Part shown: in pieces, positions 1 through 8,250 of the stretch
Layout: every line of letters begins with the position of its first letter
How positions within the stretch are numbered: the first letter of the stretch is position 1
Virus record (IMG/VR): IMGVR_UViG_3300044616_000585
Location: 1 to 37,591 of that record
Strand: one strand, 5' to 3'
DNA from: a virus
DNA length: 37,591 nucleotides
The notes under the pieces: generated by a model
Database searches by the model: none
Told to the model about the DNA's origin: nothing
What the model saw: only the letters and a program-made list of their open reading frames with translations
Position numbers and translations under genes: made by a program

Positions 1-127
1 AAACTTATCCATTTGCTCCGCAGTAAAGTCTCTTGGCGCGTTTTGCGCTGGTGGATCAATCGGAGCGCCAAAGATATACATAGAACCTACCGGAACTGCA
101 TTTATAATTTTAAAGTAAATTGCTTCA
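1..127. repeat. Terminal direct repeat, left copy (contig closure)
   Basis: These 127 bases are identical to positions 37465-37591. A perfect repeat of exactly this length at the two ends of a contig is the usual signature of a circular assembly graph cut once, because 127 is a common assembler k-mer size. I infer a circular or circularly permuted genome of 37,464 bp, not a biological terminal repeat. Both copies lie inside one open reading frame that continues correctly across the join, which supports closure. Confidence 0.95.
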
Positions 128-282
128 ATGACTCCAGATGATTGACCAGTCCTACCGGTATAAGCTGGTATATTACCAGAGGTTAGTACATCTAGTGTGC
201 TATAACTTCCTGTTAATACGCCGAAGTCAAACTCTGATTTATAATTATCATTTCCAATGCTACCGAGATACCGATTATTCAT
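1..282 (-). CDS. Virion-like protein, N-terminal part (gene cut by the contig ends)
   Basis: This is the first 94 codons of a 158-residue protein. The ATG is at 282-280 and the frame runs off the left edge. Joined to the circle it continues at 37464 and stops at 37270. The start lies 6 bases after the stop of the preceding gene. The protein starts MNNRYLGSIGNDNYKSEF. Its C-terminal half is clearly related to the next gene (36776-37267), sharing a pattern of AP..FT..QMD and a final QP....LY.V..I....FA....T.G.I.L.RD. No known domain was recognised. The position behind the tail-tip genes and the beta-rich composition suggest a minor virion or tail-tip protein; this is an inference from context. 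Confidence 0.85.
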   Translation of the reverse strand, partial: MNNRYLGSIGNDNYKSEFDFGVLTGSYSTLDVLTSGNIPAYTGRTGQSSGVIEAIYFKIINAVPVGSMYIFGAPIDPPAQNAPRDFTAEQMDKF

Positions 283-288
283 AATCAC

Positions 289-1047
289 TCACGCGAAATT
301 GTATGTATTTTCATCTTCAAAAGGTCTTAGCCAAATTATCTGAAGTTGAGCCTCGACATTGTCATCGTCAAGCTCGTATACTTCAGCGCCGTGGCCGGGG
401 TTTTGGCTTCTAAATTCTATCTGTATTCCGCCATCAGTAGTTGTGCTTGGCTTGCCTAAGTTATTACCGCCCGGAACTCCTATAAGCGTCGAGAGGCGTA
501 AAACAGGGTAGGTATCAGTAATGCAGACATCTTGCATGGTATAGAATGAGTCTTGTTGGTCAACTGCGAGCGCTCTAAGATAATATATTGAGTTGTTATG
601 ATACCACTCGGTCTGTAAAAATATCACATTTACGAGATACCATCCTTTTTTGCGAACTCGGATAATGGTTGGGTCTTCGGTATCGATATATGCAAGGCTT
701 GTATTAATTCCATAGGCTTCATTACGCGGGTCTGATTCCCATTTAATGAGGCTATTGCCGAGATGGCTTGAATTAACAACGTGCTCCCAAGGCACTACGG
801 TCTTAATACCCCATACTTCATTCATATTATTGTCAATTGCAGAGCTTGCGGCGCTGTAAGCAATTACCCGGGCACTTTGCACGGCTTGTGCAAGTACGGC
901 TTCGTCTTGGCCTGTTTGCGAGCCTGTATTATTGCCATCATTGTCTTGATCTTGGATAAGAGTAAAGGCGCTCGGGTTATTACCTATTTCGAATGCAACT
1001 TGTCTTCTTCCAATACCAGCGGGTCTTACGGGTTCATTGAATTTCAT
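289..1047 (-). CDS. Putative tail-tip protein with C1q/TNF-like beta domain
   Basis: The protein has 252 residues. I place the start at ATG 1047-1045 (MKFNEPVRPAG) because it overlaps the stop of the preceding gene by one base (TAATG) and has GGAG 8 bases upstream; a longer frame to 1086 exists but lacks these features. The N-terminal third is polar, with an acidic Asn/Asp/Gln-rich linker (residues about 30-55). From about residue 115 the pattern resembles jelly-roll folds of the C1q/TNF type: a hydrophobic GWYLVNVIFL strand, a long middle loop and a final LQIIWL strand. That resemblance was judged by eye and is weak evidence. Its place after the tail hub and before two paralogous virion-like genes suggests an exposed tail-tip or receptor-contact protein. 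Confidence 0.7.
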   Translation of the reverse strand: MKFNEPVRPAGIGRRQVAFEIGNNPSAFTLIQDQDNDGNNTGSQTGQDEAVLAQAVQSARVIAYSAASSAIDNNMNEVWGIKTVVPWEHVVNSSHLGNSLIKWESDPRNEAYGINTSLAYIDTEDPTIIRVRKKGWYLVNVIFLQTEWYHNNSIYYLRALAVDQQDSFYTMQDVCITDTYPVLRLSTLIGVPGGNNLGKPSTTTDGGIQIEFRSQNPGHGAEVYELDDDNVEAQLQIIWLRPFEDENTYNFA

Positions 1048-2858
1048 TATTCGGGCTCCGCGTCGATTCGTAGTGTAATATCGCACATGCCTTCATATAT
1101 TTTATGAGTGTGCTTTGTCAGGACTGCAAGGGCTGTAGGCTCGCCGTAAATTGACTCTAAGAGCGTGTTATAGTCTGCAAGATCGATAGTGCATCGTTTG
1201 GCTACGTCGTTTGTCTTAGCGGTTGTAAAGTTGGTAGTTAAACTAGCCTCTGCTTGCTTTGGCCGTCCGAGAAAGTTTACAAGCGCCTCGGATATAGTGC
1301 GTCCGATTCCTGACTGCTGTTGTTCGAGTATCATTTGATACTCTGGTAGTTGGTCGTAAGGTGAAGAAGGCACGGCAAGTGCAAAGTCTTCGCCTCCAAA
1401 GAATACCGAGCATAGAGTATTGACTTTCTTTGAATCAAAAATGCCTGTTTCAGGTGATTCCCAATATAGTAAATATCCTGCGTTTATGGTATTTCTATAC
1501 CATCGATTTAAGCCGTCCTCATTGTAGCTATTACGGTAGGTAATAATCGGCAAATTGTGAAACATGATATTCAAATCTTTGCTATTATCGCCGCTTGTAC
1601 CTTGCTTGCCAAATCCGTACTCGGTCGTATCTTGTTCACCGCTGATTGTCGATATATCTACATTAACTTGATTGAGTCCTTCGGATAGCATTTTAATTTT
1701 TACCGAGCTATATGTATTATCTTGATCAAAAGTCACAAACGGCGTAAAAGGATAGGGATTATCAGCTACCATTGTGACCGTATATGCGTCGGGCGTTCCG
1801 CTTGTAAAAGTATAAGAAGCTCGGAGCGTTTCGAGTGAGCTTTCTACGATGTTTTTATAGACTTCAAAGAAGTTGGTATATTTTCCGAACATTTTAGGGT
1901 CGATATGAGCACCACCGACAAGAGTCAAAGTGCCCTCAACATTTGACCATATTTCCGAGATGTATTGCATATAGGGAGCTATACCAGTTTGCGACTGATT
2001 CTTGTAAAATATCAAAGTCTTAGTAAAGAAGTCAGCTGCTACGAATGATGAAGTTAGCTTTTGCGTGATAGCTCGCATATATGCAGAGTACATCGTGCCT
2101 ATTTTACTTGTAAGGCGCGTAAACAATTGCATATGATAGTAGCTATTTCCATCAAGTATATCTACTGCATAAAACGGGTCTAATGATTCAATTGTATTTA
2201 CATATCCTTGGCCTATTTCTATACCTCTTAATGCAGTGCCTTCACCAGTAGAGAAGCTTGCATTCCATGCGACTGTATCGGTCGTAGGTTTTAGCGCTTT
2301 TACCCATACATCCTGATTTATGATTTCTCCAATGCATCGGAATATATCGAATATCTCGATAGTGTAGGTTATCACATTATCAAGCGATGTAATTTCGAGT
2401 TCATTTTCCGCGCTGTATTTTTGGCATCCAATAAAAGCGGTCTTGAATCCAGAGCCGTCGTTATACTGAAGCACAAAAGTATTAAAGGCATCAAATTCTC
2501 TTTCAGCTTGATTAGGAATATCCGATGCTAAGTATTGAGTGCCATCCGCGTTCAACGGCACGCGTTTTGCGGTCGTGCCTCTAAGTAGGTCGGCTCTTAG
2601 ATCATTCAGCGCGTCAGAGCCCTGCAAAGCGGCTATATTGACATTTATCTTGAGTACTTGGCTAACAAGCCCCGCGGGGATGCTTCCTAGCTCGGTATCG
2701 AGACTCATATCCCTAAGCAGAAACTCACTAGGGAGCGTCACATTCGAACTCAAGGCGGGGGTAATGTAATCTACACTACTCGGTATGATATACATACGCC
2801 ATTGGATAGAGTCTTCGCTAGTCCAAGTAGTTACAAATCTTTGGTTTGATAATGCCAT
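1047..2858 (-). CDS. Putative tail-tip hub protein (Tal/gpJ position)
   Basis: The protein has 603 residues and overlaps both neighbours by one base (TAATG junctions at 2858 and 1047), so it is probably translated by coupling. It directly follows the Dit-like gene and the tape-measure gene, which is where siphophages place the tail-associated hub protein. The sequence is rich in alternating hydrophobic and polar stretches typical of beta domains, with few Cys and no membrane segment. I saw no lysozyme, peptidase or other catalytic motif, so there is no evidence for a tail-bound cell-wall hydrolase. The assignment is by position and size only, and no family motif was recognised. Confidence 0.65.
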   Translation of the reverse strand: MALSNQRFVTTWTSEDSIQWRMYIIPSSVDYITPALSSNVTLPSEFLLRDMSLDTELGSIPAGLVSQVLKINVNIAALQGSDALNDLRADLLRGTTAKRVPLNADGTQYLASDIPNQAEREFDAFNTFVLQYNDGSGFKTAFIGCQKYSAENELEITSLDNVITYTIEIFDIFRCIGEIINQDVWVKALKPTTDTVAWNASFSTGEGTALRGIEIGQGYVNTIESLDPFYAVDILDGNSYYHMQLFTRLTSKIGTMYSAYMRAITQKLTSSFVAADFFTKTLIFYKNQSQTGIAPYMQYISEIWSNVEGTLTLVGGAHIDPKMFGKYTNFFEVYKNIVESSLETLRASYTFTSGTPDAYTVTMVADNPYPFTPFVTFDQDNTYSSVKIKMLSEGLNQVNVDISTISGEQDTTEYGFGKQGTSGDNSKDLNIMFHNLPIITYRNSYNEDGLNRWYRNTINAGYLLYWESPETGIFDSKKVNTLCSVFFGGEDFALAVPSSPYDQLPEYQMILEQQQSGIGRTISEALVNFLGRPKQAEASLTTNFTTAKTNDVAKRCTIDLADYNTLLESIYGEPTALAVLTKHTHKIYEGMCDITLRIDAEPE

Positions 2859-3319
2859 TAGATCAAGTCCCTACGATAGCAAGTGATTGTAAATTTCTCC
2901 AAGCCTGAAGCCCACTGTTTCTCATTGCTAAAGTCGCATCGTGCAAAGACAAACGGAATAAGCGCTTTTGAGTACGTGAAAGAGCTTGTGGATTGATACC
3001 TTGTCGGCATTTGATACGGCGCGGTCGGTTCTACGATGCGAGTGTATTTCTTTTGCAGAATCTCTTGCAATAGATAATATACATTATCGCTATTTACCGT
3101 GCCGTAATCCCATGTGCTTACCGGGATGCAATCTACTTCAAGTGCTATTCTAATTCGGCGCTGTCCTATTTCCGTTCCTGACATACTAACTTCATTTGAG
3201 GACTCGACTGTAAAGGTCGGCAATATCCCGAAAACAGGTAACTCAACTCCGAGTGTATTTATCGATGCAAAGGTCGGATCGTCTGACCCTTCGAATTTGA
3301 CCCAATATCTCCAAGACAT
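2858..3319 (-). CDS. Putative distal tail protein (Dit-like)
   Basis: The protein has 153 residues. Its start ATG is preceded by a strong AAGGAGAGG Shine-Dalgarno sequence that lies inside the last codons of the tape-measure gene, only 2 bases before the start. It opens MSWRYWVKFEG and contains repeated beta-type segments, including VESSNEVSMSGTEIGQRRIR. In siphophage tail modules the gene immediately after the tape measure encodes the distal tail protein, the ring that joins tail tube and tip. The 153-residue size is smaller than canonical two-domain Dit proteins (about 250 residues), so this may be only the ring-forming N-terminal domain. The function is inferred from gene order. Confidence 0.6.
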   Translation of the reverse strand: MSWRYWVKFEGSDDPTFASINTLGVELPVFGILPTFTVESSNEVSMSGTEIGQRRIRIALEVDCIPVSTWDYGTVNSDNVYYLLQEILQKKYTRIVEPTAPYQMPTRYQSTSSFTYSKALIPFVFARCDFSNEKQWASGLEKFTITCYRRDLI

Positions 3320-3321
3320 AA

Positions 3322-6300
3322 TTAACCTCTCCTTGCATTACGGCGGCGATCTCTTTCGATTACGGCCTTGATTGAGTTATTATCGGCTACAAGCGCGCCG
3401 CTTATTTCTACATGAGTATTTCGGTTGATTTGCTTACCTAGCCCGCGCGTCTCTTCGCGAAGTTTCCTAACCTCTTGAATAAGATTGCCATCCTCTTGCA
3501 CTGAATAGCGAATTTGCGGAGCGTTTGAAGTAAAGTAATCACGAATACTCATACCGGGGTTATTATTCATCCATTCGAGCTCTTGGCGGTTTGCTTTCGT
3601 GCCCGCGGCTGTAATAACTGATTCGCCTTTCGATAGCCATGCTGGTATAGAGTCGCTTCTTTCATCGCCAGGGCCTTCGAGTCCTACGACGCCGTCTTTG
3701 AAGCCTAGCGCGCCTCTAGCGCTTGCTAAAAGAAGCTCAAGCCCTGCAGTTAGGGTAGCTGCAATAAGCGGACCTGCAATCGGTCCGAGTGTGGTGATTG
3801 AGCTTCCAAGAATACCGACAACAAAAGACGGTATCATCTTAGAGACGGCATCAAACGCCGCGCCCGCGGCTGCATTTCCAAAGTCTGCAAGTGTTGCTTT
3901 ACCTGAAGCTGCGAGCGTTCCAAATTGCTCTAAAGTCTGACCGACAAATTCATTAAATACTTTTTGATTGCCTTCCATGCCTTGAGCATTTTTCTTAAAT
4001 ATCTCGGATTGAGATTTTAGCACGCTCGCGGCTGCTTGATCGCCTGCAGTTTTGAGTCTTTGCAAGAAATTCACTTCGGTTTGCTCTTCGACTTGTTTTC
4101 TTTGCGCGTCAATATCTGCAATTTTGGCAGCATAATCTTCGAAGCTAATCTCTCTCTTTGCAAGGCTCTTAGTTAGATCGTCCTCTTCAGCATTGAGCGC
4201 TCCGAGGCGTTCCTCTCTTATGGCATCATTAGCCTCTTTTTCCTTTCTGATTTTCTCCGAGTTGAAGGCATCAAGAATGCTAGTTTGCAAAGCGGTTTGT
4301 ATTTGAAATTGCAATGTGGATTCGAGAGCCGCTTTTTCGATTGCCGCCTTGCTTTCAGTTCCGAACCTGTCCAGTCGAGAACTTAGCAAATTGATATTCT
4401 GCACATTCTTTTGGATTGATTCCCCAAACTTTGCAGCCGCTTCTTCATTACCCGCCGCCAAAGCCTCTGCTTGTTTGAGTGCAATTTCGTCATTCTGAAG
4501 CTTTATGAATTCGATATATTGCTGAACCGTAGCAATAGTCCCATCAAGCGCCTCTTGACTCGTAGCGAGGGTTTTAGGCACTAAAGACTCGCTTGTTTTT
4601 TCTATCTCTTTTGCAAGGTCTGTATATTCTTTTAAAAACTCTTTGAAGTCTTCAGGATTAGCCTTAATTCCAGTTTCTATTTTTAGTTCTGGATCTTTGG
4701 TAATCTTAGCAACTTCTTCTTTTGCCCCTTTTTTTGTTTCAGCGGTTGCTTTTGGTTTTATTGATATCGTGCTTGTATTTTGTTGTTGTATTTTCTTTAT
4801 TTCTTCGCTTGTCTTTTTTGCTTCATCACTTGTACCTTTTAATTCCGCTTTAACAGTCCTTACATTTTTTACAAGTGATTCTATCCATGTTTGTTTGCTA
4901 AAAACTGAGGACAATTTGTCATAAGCACCTGAAAAGTCTAGATTTTTTGCTGATTCGAATGCCTCACCTAAGATTCTAAATATATCTTGAAAAGTCATAC
5001 CAAATGCTTTAAGATATACCTGAACTTCATCGATAACTTGAGGCAAATTTGCAAAGAAATTATAGACTTTATCAAATCCAGATTTTAAGGCTTCAAATAC
5101 CGAAGTGACTCCTGGTATTTTTGCAATTAAATTTCCAATCCATGTAATAAATGTTGTAATTCCTTCAACTACTAAAGTAATAGCTCCAATAACAAGCTTA
5201 AATCCATAAACAATAACATCTATTAAGATTTTACCAAGAAATTGAAGCACGTCAAACACCGCGCTTATCGCACCACTCATGAAATTCATGGCTTCTTGTA
5301 GCATTTCAACTACATCTATACCCTCTCCCATAGCTCCATCAAGACCAAGAGCTGACTTGATTGCATCTATGAGAGGTTGTACGGCAAGAATGACTTGATC
5401 GAATGCGTATGAGGCTGTTTCATAGAATAAGTTAACTATTTCTAATGCAGTAGTAAGTATATTGCTTATGTTTGTCATTATAGCGCCACCAATAAGACCA
5501 AGAATAGGCCCTATGTATGTCCACATCCTCTCAAATACACCGCTAATAGTATTGCCAAGCTCACTCATAGTTGGCCCTACGGCCTCTGCAATCATGCCAA
5601 AAGTCTGAGATAAGCCTCCAACAACAAGCGCACTGCCTTTTTCGAATGCAAGTGACAAGTTACGACCAACTACATCAAAACTAAGATACTGACCCGCAGC
5701 ATTCATAGCATCTTGACCCGCTTGCGCCGCTTTCTTCTTGATTTCTTCAGTTGGTATTGGAGCGCCGAACATTTTATTATATGCTTCGACTCCAATATCT
5801 TCGGCGGGCGTTCCGGCGACTGCTACTTGTAATTGAGTAGCCATCGCTTCGGAGATTTGACCTGCATCAAAAGCCGTTTTGATTGATTCCCCTGACTTTT
5901 GCAAGAATTCTTTGATTGTGATTTGGCCACTAGATGCAAGTTGCTCAAGATTGCCAAGAGTTGAACCAAGCGCTTGAGGCAATTGGTTTTTAATATCAGT
6001 AAATGCCTTTGCAGTATCACCTGCTTTGAGTCTGATTTGAGCTTCTTTGATAGAGTCTGCAATCTTGTCGGTATTAAACAATCCCTCTTGCCCTGCGATT
6101 GCCATTTGACCCGCGAACTCTTCAGCGCTGAATCCTGCTTCACTTAGTAATTGCGAGTATTCGGCAAGCGTATCAAGTACATCGTCTTGCGAAGTCTTAC
6201 CCTCTTTTGCAGCGAATGCAATTAAGTCGAATGCTTCTTGACCATCAAGGCCAAACTGCTTAATAAACGGCGTTGACTTGGCAATGACTTCGTTAACATC

Positions 6301-6906
6301 CTTCTCATACAAATTACCAAGAGCTTGCGCGCCTTTTACGAATTCTCCGATTTGGTCGGTAGGCAAGGCATCCTTAAGTACTACCTTTGCATTGCTTATT
6401 ATTTTTGTAGCTTCGGCTACTGATTCACCAACCCCACCAAGAAACGCCTCATCGGCTGCATTTTTAAGTGCCTCAAATTCCGCGCCCGTAGCGCCTGTTT
6501 GAGCTTGCAAATCACCTTGCGCGGAAATAAGACCGCGACCAGCATCCATAACCGCTCCAAAGCCATCGACAATTGCACCGACTCCCGCTTGCACACCAGC
6601 GGCCAAGCCACCACCTACAAGCCCTCCAATCAAGCCACCGCTAAGAGCGTCACCTAGCCCGCCTTTTAAGCCTTCAAATACACCGCCAAGTCCACCTGCA
6701 GAATCACCAACGCCATCAATTGCCGCGGATAGCTTATTGACATCTGCGACCGCGCTCGAAGTATTTATATCCGCCATTTTATCAAGTGCTTGGTCGGTTT
6801 GCTTCGACTCATTTTGCACCTGATTAAGTTCGGTAGTGACTTTATTCAGACCGTTGAATAATTCGGCTGCATCCAGTCCAAGTTTGATTTTTATATCATC
6901 GGCCAT
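3322..6906 (-). CDS. Tail tape measure protein
   Basis: At 1194 residues this is the longest gene of the window, located between the tail-chaperone pair and the tail-tip genes, as in nearly all siphophages. The N terminus (about 1-60) is a coiled coil with LNKVTTELNQVQNESKQ. It is followed by a very Gly-rich hydrophobic region (about 65-115), several membrane-like hydrophobic helices (about 460-620), a Lys/Glu-rich linker (about 680-790), long helical segments with EKIRKEKEANDAIREE, and a final Gly/Ala-rich hydrophobic part near residues 1010-1070. The start overlaps the preceding gene by 11 bases and has GGAG upstream. By the usual rule of about 0.15 nm per residue the tail would be near 180 nm. 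The segment around 4600-5600 is visibly more AT-rich than the flanks, suggesting domain exchange. Confidence 0.93.
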   Translation of the reverse strand: MADDIKIKLGLDAAELFNGLNKVTTELNQVQNESKQTDQALDKMADINTSSAVADVNKLSAAIDGVGDSAGGLGGVFEGLKGGLGDALSGGLIGGLVGGGLAAGVQAGVGAIVDGFGAVMDAGRGLISAQGDLQAQTGATGAEFEALKNAADEAFLGGVGESVAEATKIISNAKVVLKDALPTDQIGEFVKGAQALGNLYEKDVNEVIAKSTPFIKQFGLDGQEAFDLIAFAAKEGKTSQDDVLDTLAEYSQLLSEAGFSAEEFAGQMAIAGQEGLFNTDKIADSIKEAQIRLKAGDTAKAFTDIKNQLPQALGSTLGNLEQLASSGQITIKEFLQKSGESIKTAFDAGQISEAMATQLQVAVAGTPAEDIGVEAYNKMFGAPIPTEEIKKKAAQAGQDAMNAAGQYLSFDVVGRNLSLAFEKGSALVVGGLSQTFGMIAEAVGPTMSELGNTISGVFERMWTYIGPILGLIGGAIMTNISNILTTALEIVNLFYETASYAFDQVILAVQPLIDAIKSALGLDGAMGEGIDVVEMLQEAMNFMSGAISAVFDVLQFLGKILIDVIVYGFKLVIGAITLVVEGITTFITWIGNLIAKIPGVTSVFEALKSGFDKVYNFFANLPQVIDEVQVYLKAFGMTFQDIFRILGEAFESAKNLDFSGAYDKLSSVFSKQTWIESLVKNVRTVKAELKGTSDEAKKTSEEIKKIQQQNTSTISIKPKATAETKKGAKEEVAKITKDPELKIETGIKANPEDFKEFLKEYTDLAKEIEKTSESLVPKTLATSQEALDGTIATVQQYIEFIKLQNDEIALKQAEALAAGNEEAAAKFGESIQKNVQNINLLSSRLDRFGTESKAAIEKAALESTLQFQIQTALQTSILDAFNSEKIRKEKEANDAIREERLGALNAEEDDLTKSLAKREISFEDYAAKIADIDAQRKQVEEQTEVNFLQRLKTAGDQAAASVLKSQSEIFKKNAQGMEGNQKVFNEFVGQTLEQFGTLAASGKATLADFGNAAAGAAFDAVSKMIPSFVVGILGSSITTLGPIAGPLIAATLTAGLELLLASARGALGFKDGVVGLEGPGDERSDSIPAWLSKGESVITAAGTKANRQELEWMNNNPGMSIRDYFTSNAPQIRYSVQEDGNLIQEVRKLREETRGLGKQINRNTHVEISGALVADNNSIKAVIERDRRRNARRG

Positions 6907-7192
6907 TGATTCTGCGCTCCATTTTGCGGCGTTCTTTGTGGTAAGTTATGGTATAGGCATAAGTACGGATTACATCCACTCGGGGCGTGTCGTAATATAG
7001 TCTTAGATACGCTGCAGGATCGCCGCCTGCAACGCCTTTGAATATCCAATATGAGCCTACAATTTCGCCAAGGTAATAAGCACTCTCATCTCCGTCCGTC
7101 TCTTCATACTCTTCATCGTCTGGATCGTTGAATACCGTCAAGTCCTCAAGATAATACTCACATAATGCGGACTCTTCGGCATACCGTTTCAC
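6896..7192 (-). CDS. Tail assembly chaperone extension (gpT-like), probably made by frameshift
   Basis: This is a 98-codon frame overlapping the end of the 165-residue gene by 35 bases and the tape-measure start by 11. It opens with a GTG (7192-7190) with no Shine-Dalgarno sequence, so independent initiation looks poor. The sequence is acidic (FNDPDDEEYEETDGDE) and then basic at its end. Just upstream the zero frame reads AAG TTT TTT CGT; moving the second Phe tRNA forward by one base gives TTT TTC GTG and enters this frame. A -1 slip would meet TGA at once. I therefore read it as the downstream part of a fused 252-residue tail chaperone made by +1 (or -2) frameshifting. The family is not recognised by sequence; the arrangement is the evidence. 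Confidence 0.7.
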   Translation of the reverse strand: MKRYAEESALCEYYLEDLTVFNDPDDEEYEETDGDESAYYLGEIVGSYWIFKGVAGGDPAAYLRLYYDTPRVDVIRTYAYTITYHKERRKMERRINGR

Positions 7193-7655
7193 GAAAAAAC
7201 TTTAGCGAGTCCAAAATACCGTCTAAGTCTTGGTTTTGCCAAAACTCGCTTGAAGGCTCGGACTGAATACCAGATAAAAGCTCCGTATTTTGCACTTTGC
7301 TTTCATCTATTACGGCTTTGACAAATTGGAATACTTTTGGTATGGTAGTTTCATCGACATTGATAAGCTCGAATAGATTTGCTCGGACTTTTAGATATGC
7401 AGTCTTTACAATTTCTTGGAACTCGAACTCTTGCATAATGTCTTTGAATGCGTCTTGCCCCTTTGTTAAGTCTATCTTTTTTGCAAGGCTCTCGCGGCTA
7501 AATACCTTCTCCATGATCTCGGTTTCGGCGGCTGCTTGAGCGCCTTTAGTATTTGCAAGTTCTGAGAGAAGCGGCGTAACCTTGTCATAAAGAGCGGGGG
7601 TCAGTTTTGAATAGAGAGCTACTTCGTGTGCTGTTTCGTTTAGATATAATTTCAT
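7158..7655 (-). CDS. Tail assembly chaperone (gpG-like)
   Basis: The protein has 165 residues, is mostly helical, and lies between the major tail protein and the tape measure. This is the position of lambda gpG and its analogues, which coat the tape measure before tube polymerisation. The ATG has GGAG 7 bases upstream. The protein contains VRANLFELINVDETTIPKVF and ends DSLKFFRETVCRRVRIM. The Phe-Phe-Arg codons at residues 153-155 (TTT TTT CGT, 7199-7191) form a candidate shift site into the overlapping frame that ends at 6896. Without shifting, only 11 further residues follow. Primary sequence is not diagnostic for this family, so the call rests on gene order, size and the overlapping second frame. 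Confidence 0.75.
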   Translation of the reverse strand: MKLYLNETAHEVALYSKLTPALYDKVTPLLSELANTKGAQAAAETEIMEKVFSRESLAKKIDLTKGQDAFKDIMQEFEFQEIVKTAYLKVRANLFELINVDETTIPKVFQFVKAVIDESKVQNTELLSGIQSEPSSEFWQNQDLDGILDSLKFFRETVCRRVRIM

Positions 7656-7674
7656 GCTATCTCCATAGTAAAAA

Positions 7675-7700
7675 TAAGGGGGCGGGTTTTGCCCGCCCCG
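7675..7700 (-). terminator. Rho-independent terminator after the tail tube gene
   Basis: On the minus strand a GC-only stem GGGGCGGG / CCCGCCCC with a short CAAAA loop is followed by CTTATTTTTA. It lies 7 bases downstream of the tail tube stop codon and upstream of the chaperone gene. A strong partial terminator here would raise tail tube mRNA relative to the downstream tail genes. Confidence 0.8.
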
Positions 7701-7706
7701 TGTGTA

Positions 7707-8246
7707 TTAAGGGGCTGTAAACCAGATCTCTTTGTAACCAATCTTTGCAGGGATTGTGACCGCAGTCGCACCGCTTACAAGAGTAGTTAAGAAGTAACTT
7801 GTCCCGATAACAAGATCAGTATCATTATTTACCACATCGCCGCCTACTTTTGGCTTAGTGTATTTTCCTGATTCTTGGTCAAAAGCACCAGCGTCTTGTG
7901 CTAATTTGCAAAGCATCAAAACAACCTTACGCTTGTTTAGAGTAGTATCAACACCACCGTACACGATTTGCAAAAGTGTATCGCTTGTCGCTTGAGAAGA
8001 GTTGAATTTTGTCCCGTCTTCGTATTCCCCTTGATCTGCAGTGACCGTTGTAATAGGTGCATAGTTTTCAAGGAATGAAGTAAGTTCCGGATTGTCTTCG
8101 TTTTGATCGATTGTAAAAGTTGTGCGTGTTAATGAAGTCTTGATCTTACGCTTCATTGTATGAATCGCGGTAGCTCCTACTGTAGGTGCTGTTCCGAGTT
8201 CATTTGCTGTATAGAATACGCTAAGGTTAGCGCCGCCTACTACCAT
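7707..8246 (-). CDS. Major tail tube protein
   Basis: The protein has 179 residues, with start ATG and AAGAGGT upstream. It is a beta-rich, Thr-rich protein with TMKRKIKTSLTRTTFTIDQNED near residue 30-50 and a hydrophobic, Gly-containing C-terminal half, in the position and size range of siphophage major tail (tube) proteins. It is followed directly by a strong terminator hairpin, which fits a gene needing high expression. The neighbours are consistent: tail completion upstream, tail chaperones and tape measure downstream. Sequence alone does not name the family, but the context leaves few alternatives. Confidence 0.8.
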   Translation of the reverse strand: MVVGGANLSVFYTANELGTAPTVGATAIHTMKRKIKTSLTRTTFTIDQNEDNPELTSFLENYAPITTVTADQGEYEDGTKFNSSQATSDTLLQIVYGGVDTTLNKRKVVLMLCKLAQDAGAFDQESGKYTKPKVGGDVVNNDTDLVIGTSYFLTTLVSGATAVTIPAKIGYKEIWFTAP

Positions 8247-8250
8247 GATA

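Noticed and set aside
3599-3940. Plus-strand open frame of 113 codons inside the tape measure gene
   Set aside because: It is antisense to a confident gene, rich in Pro/Ser from complementary codons, and lacks a ribosome site or known domain.
5823-6143. Minus-strand 106-codon frame inside the tape measure in another frame
   Set aside because: It overlaps fully with the tape measure, is Lys/Ser/Gln-rich in a shifted-frame manner, and has no known motif.
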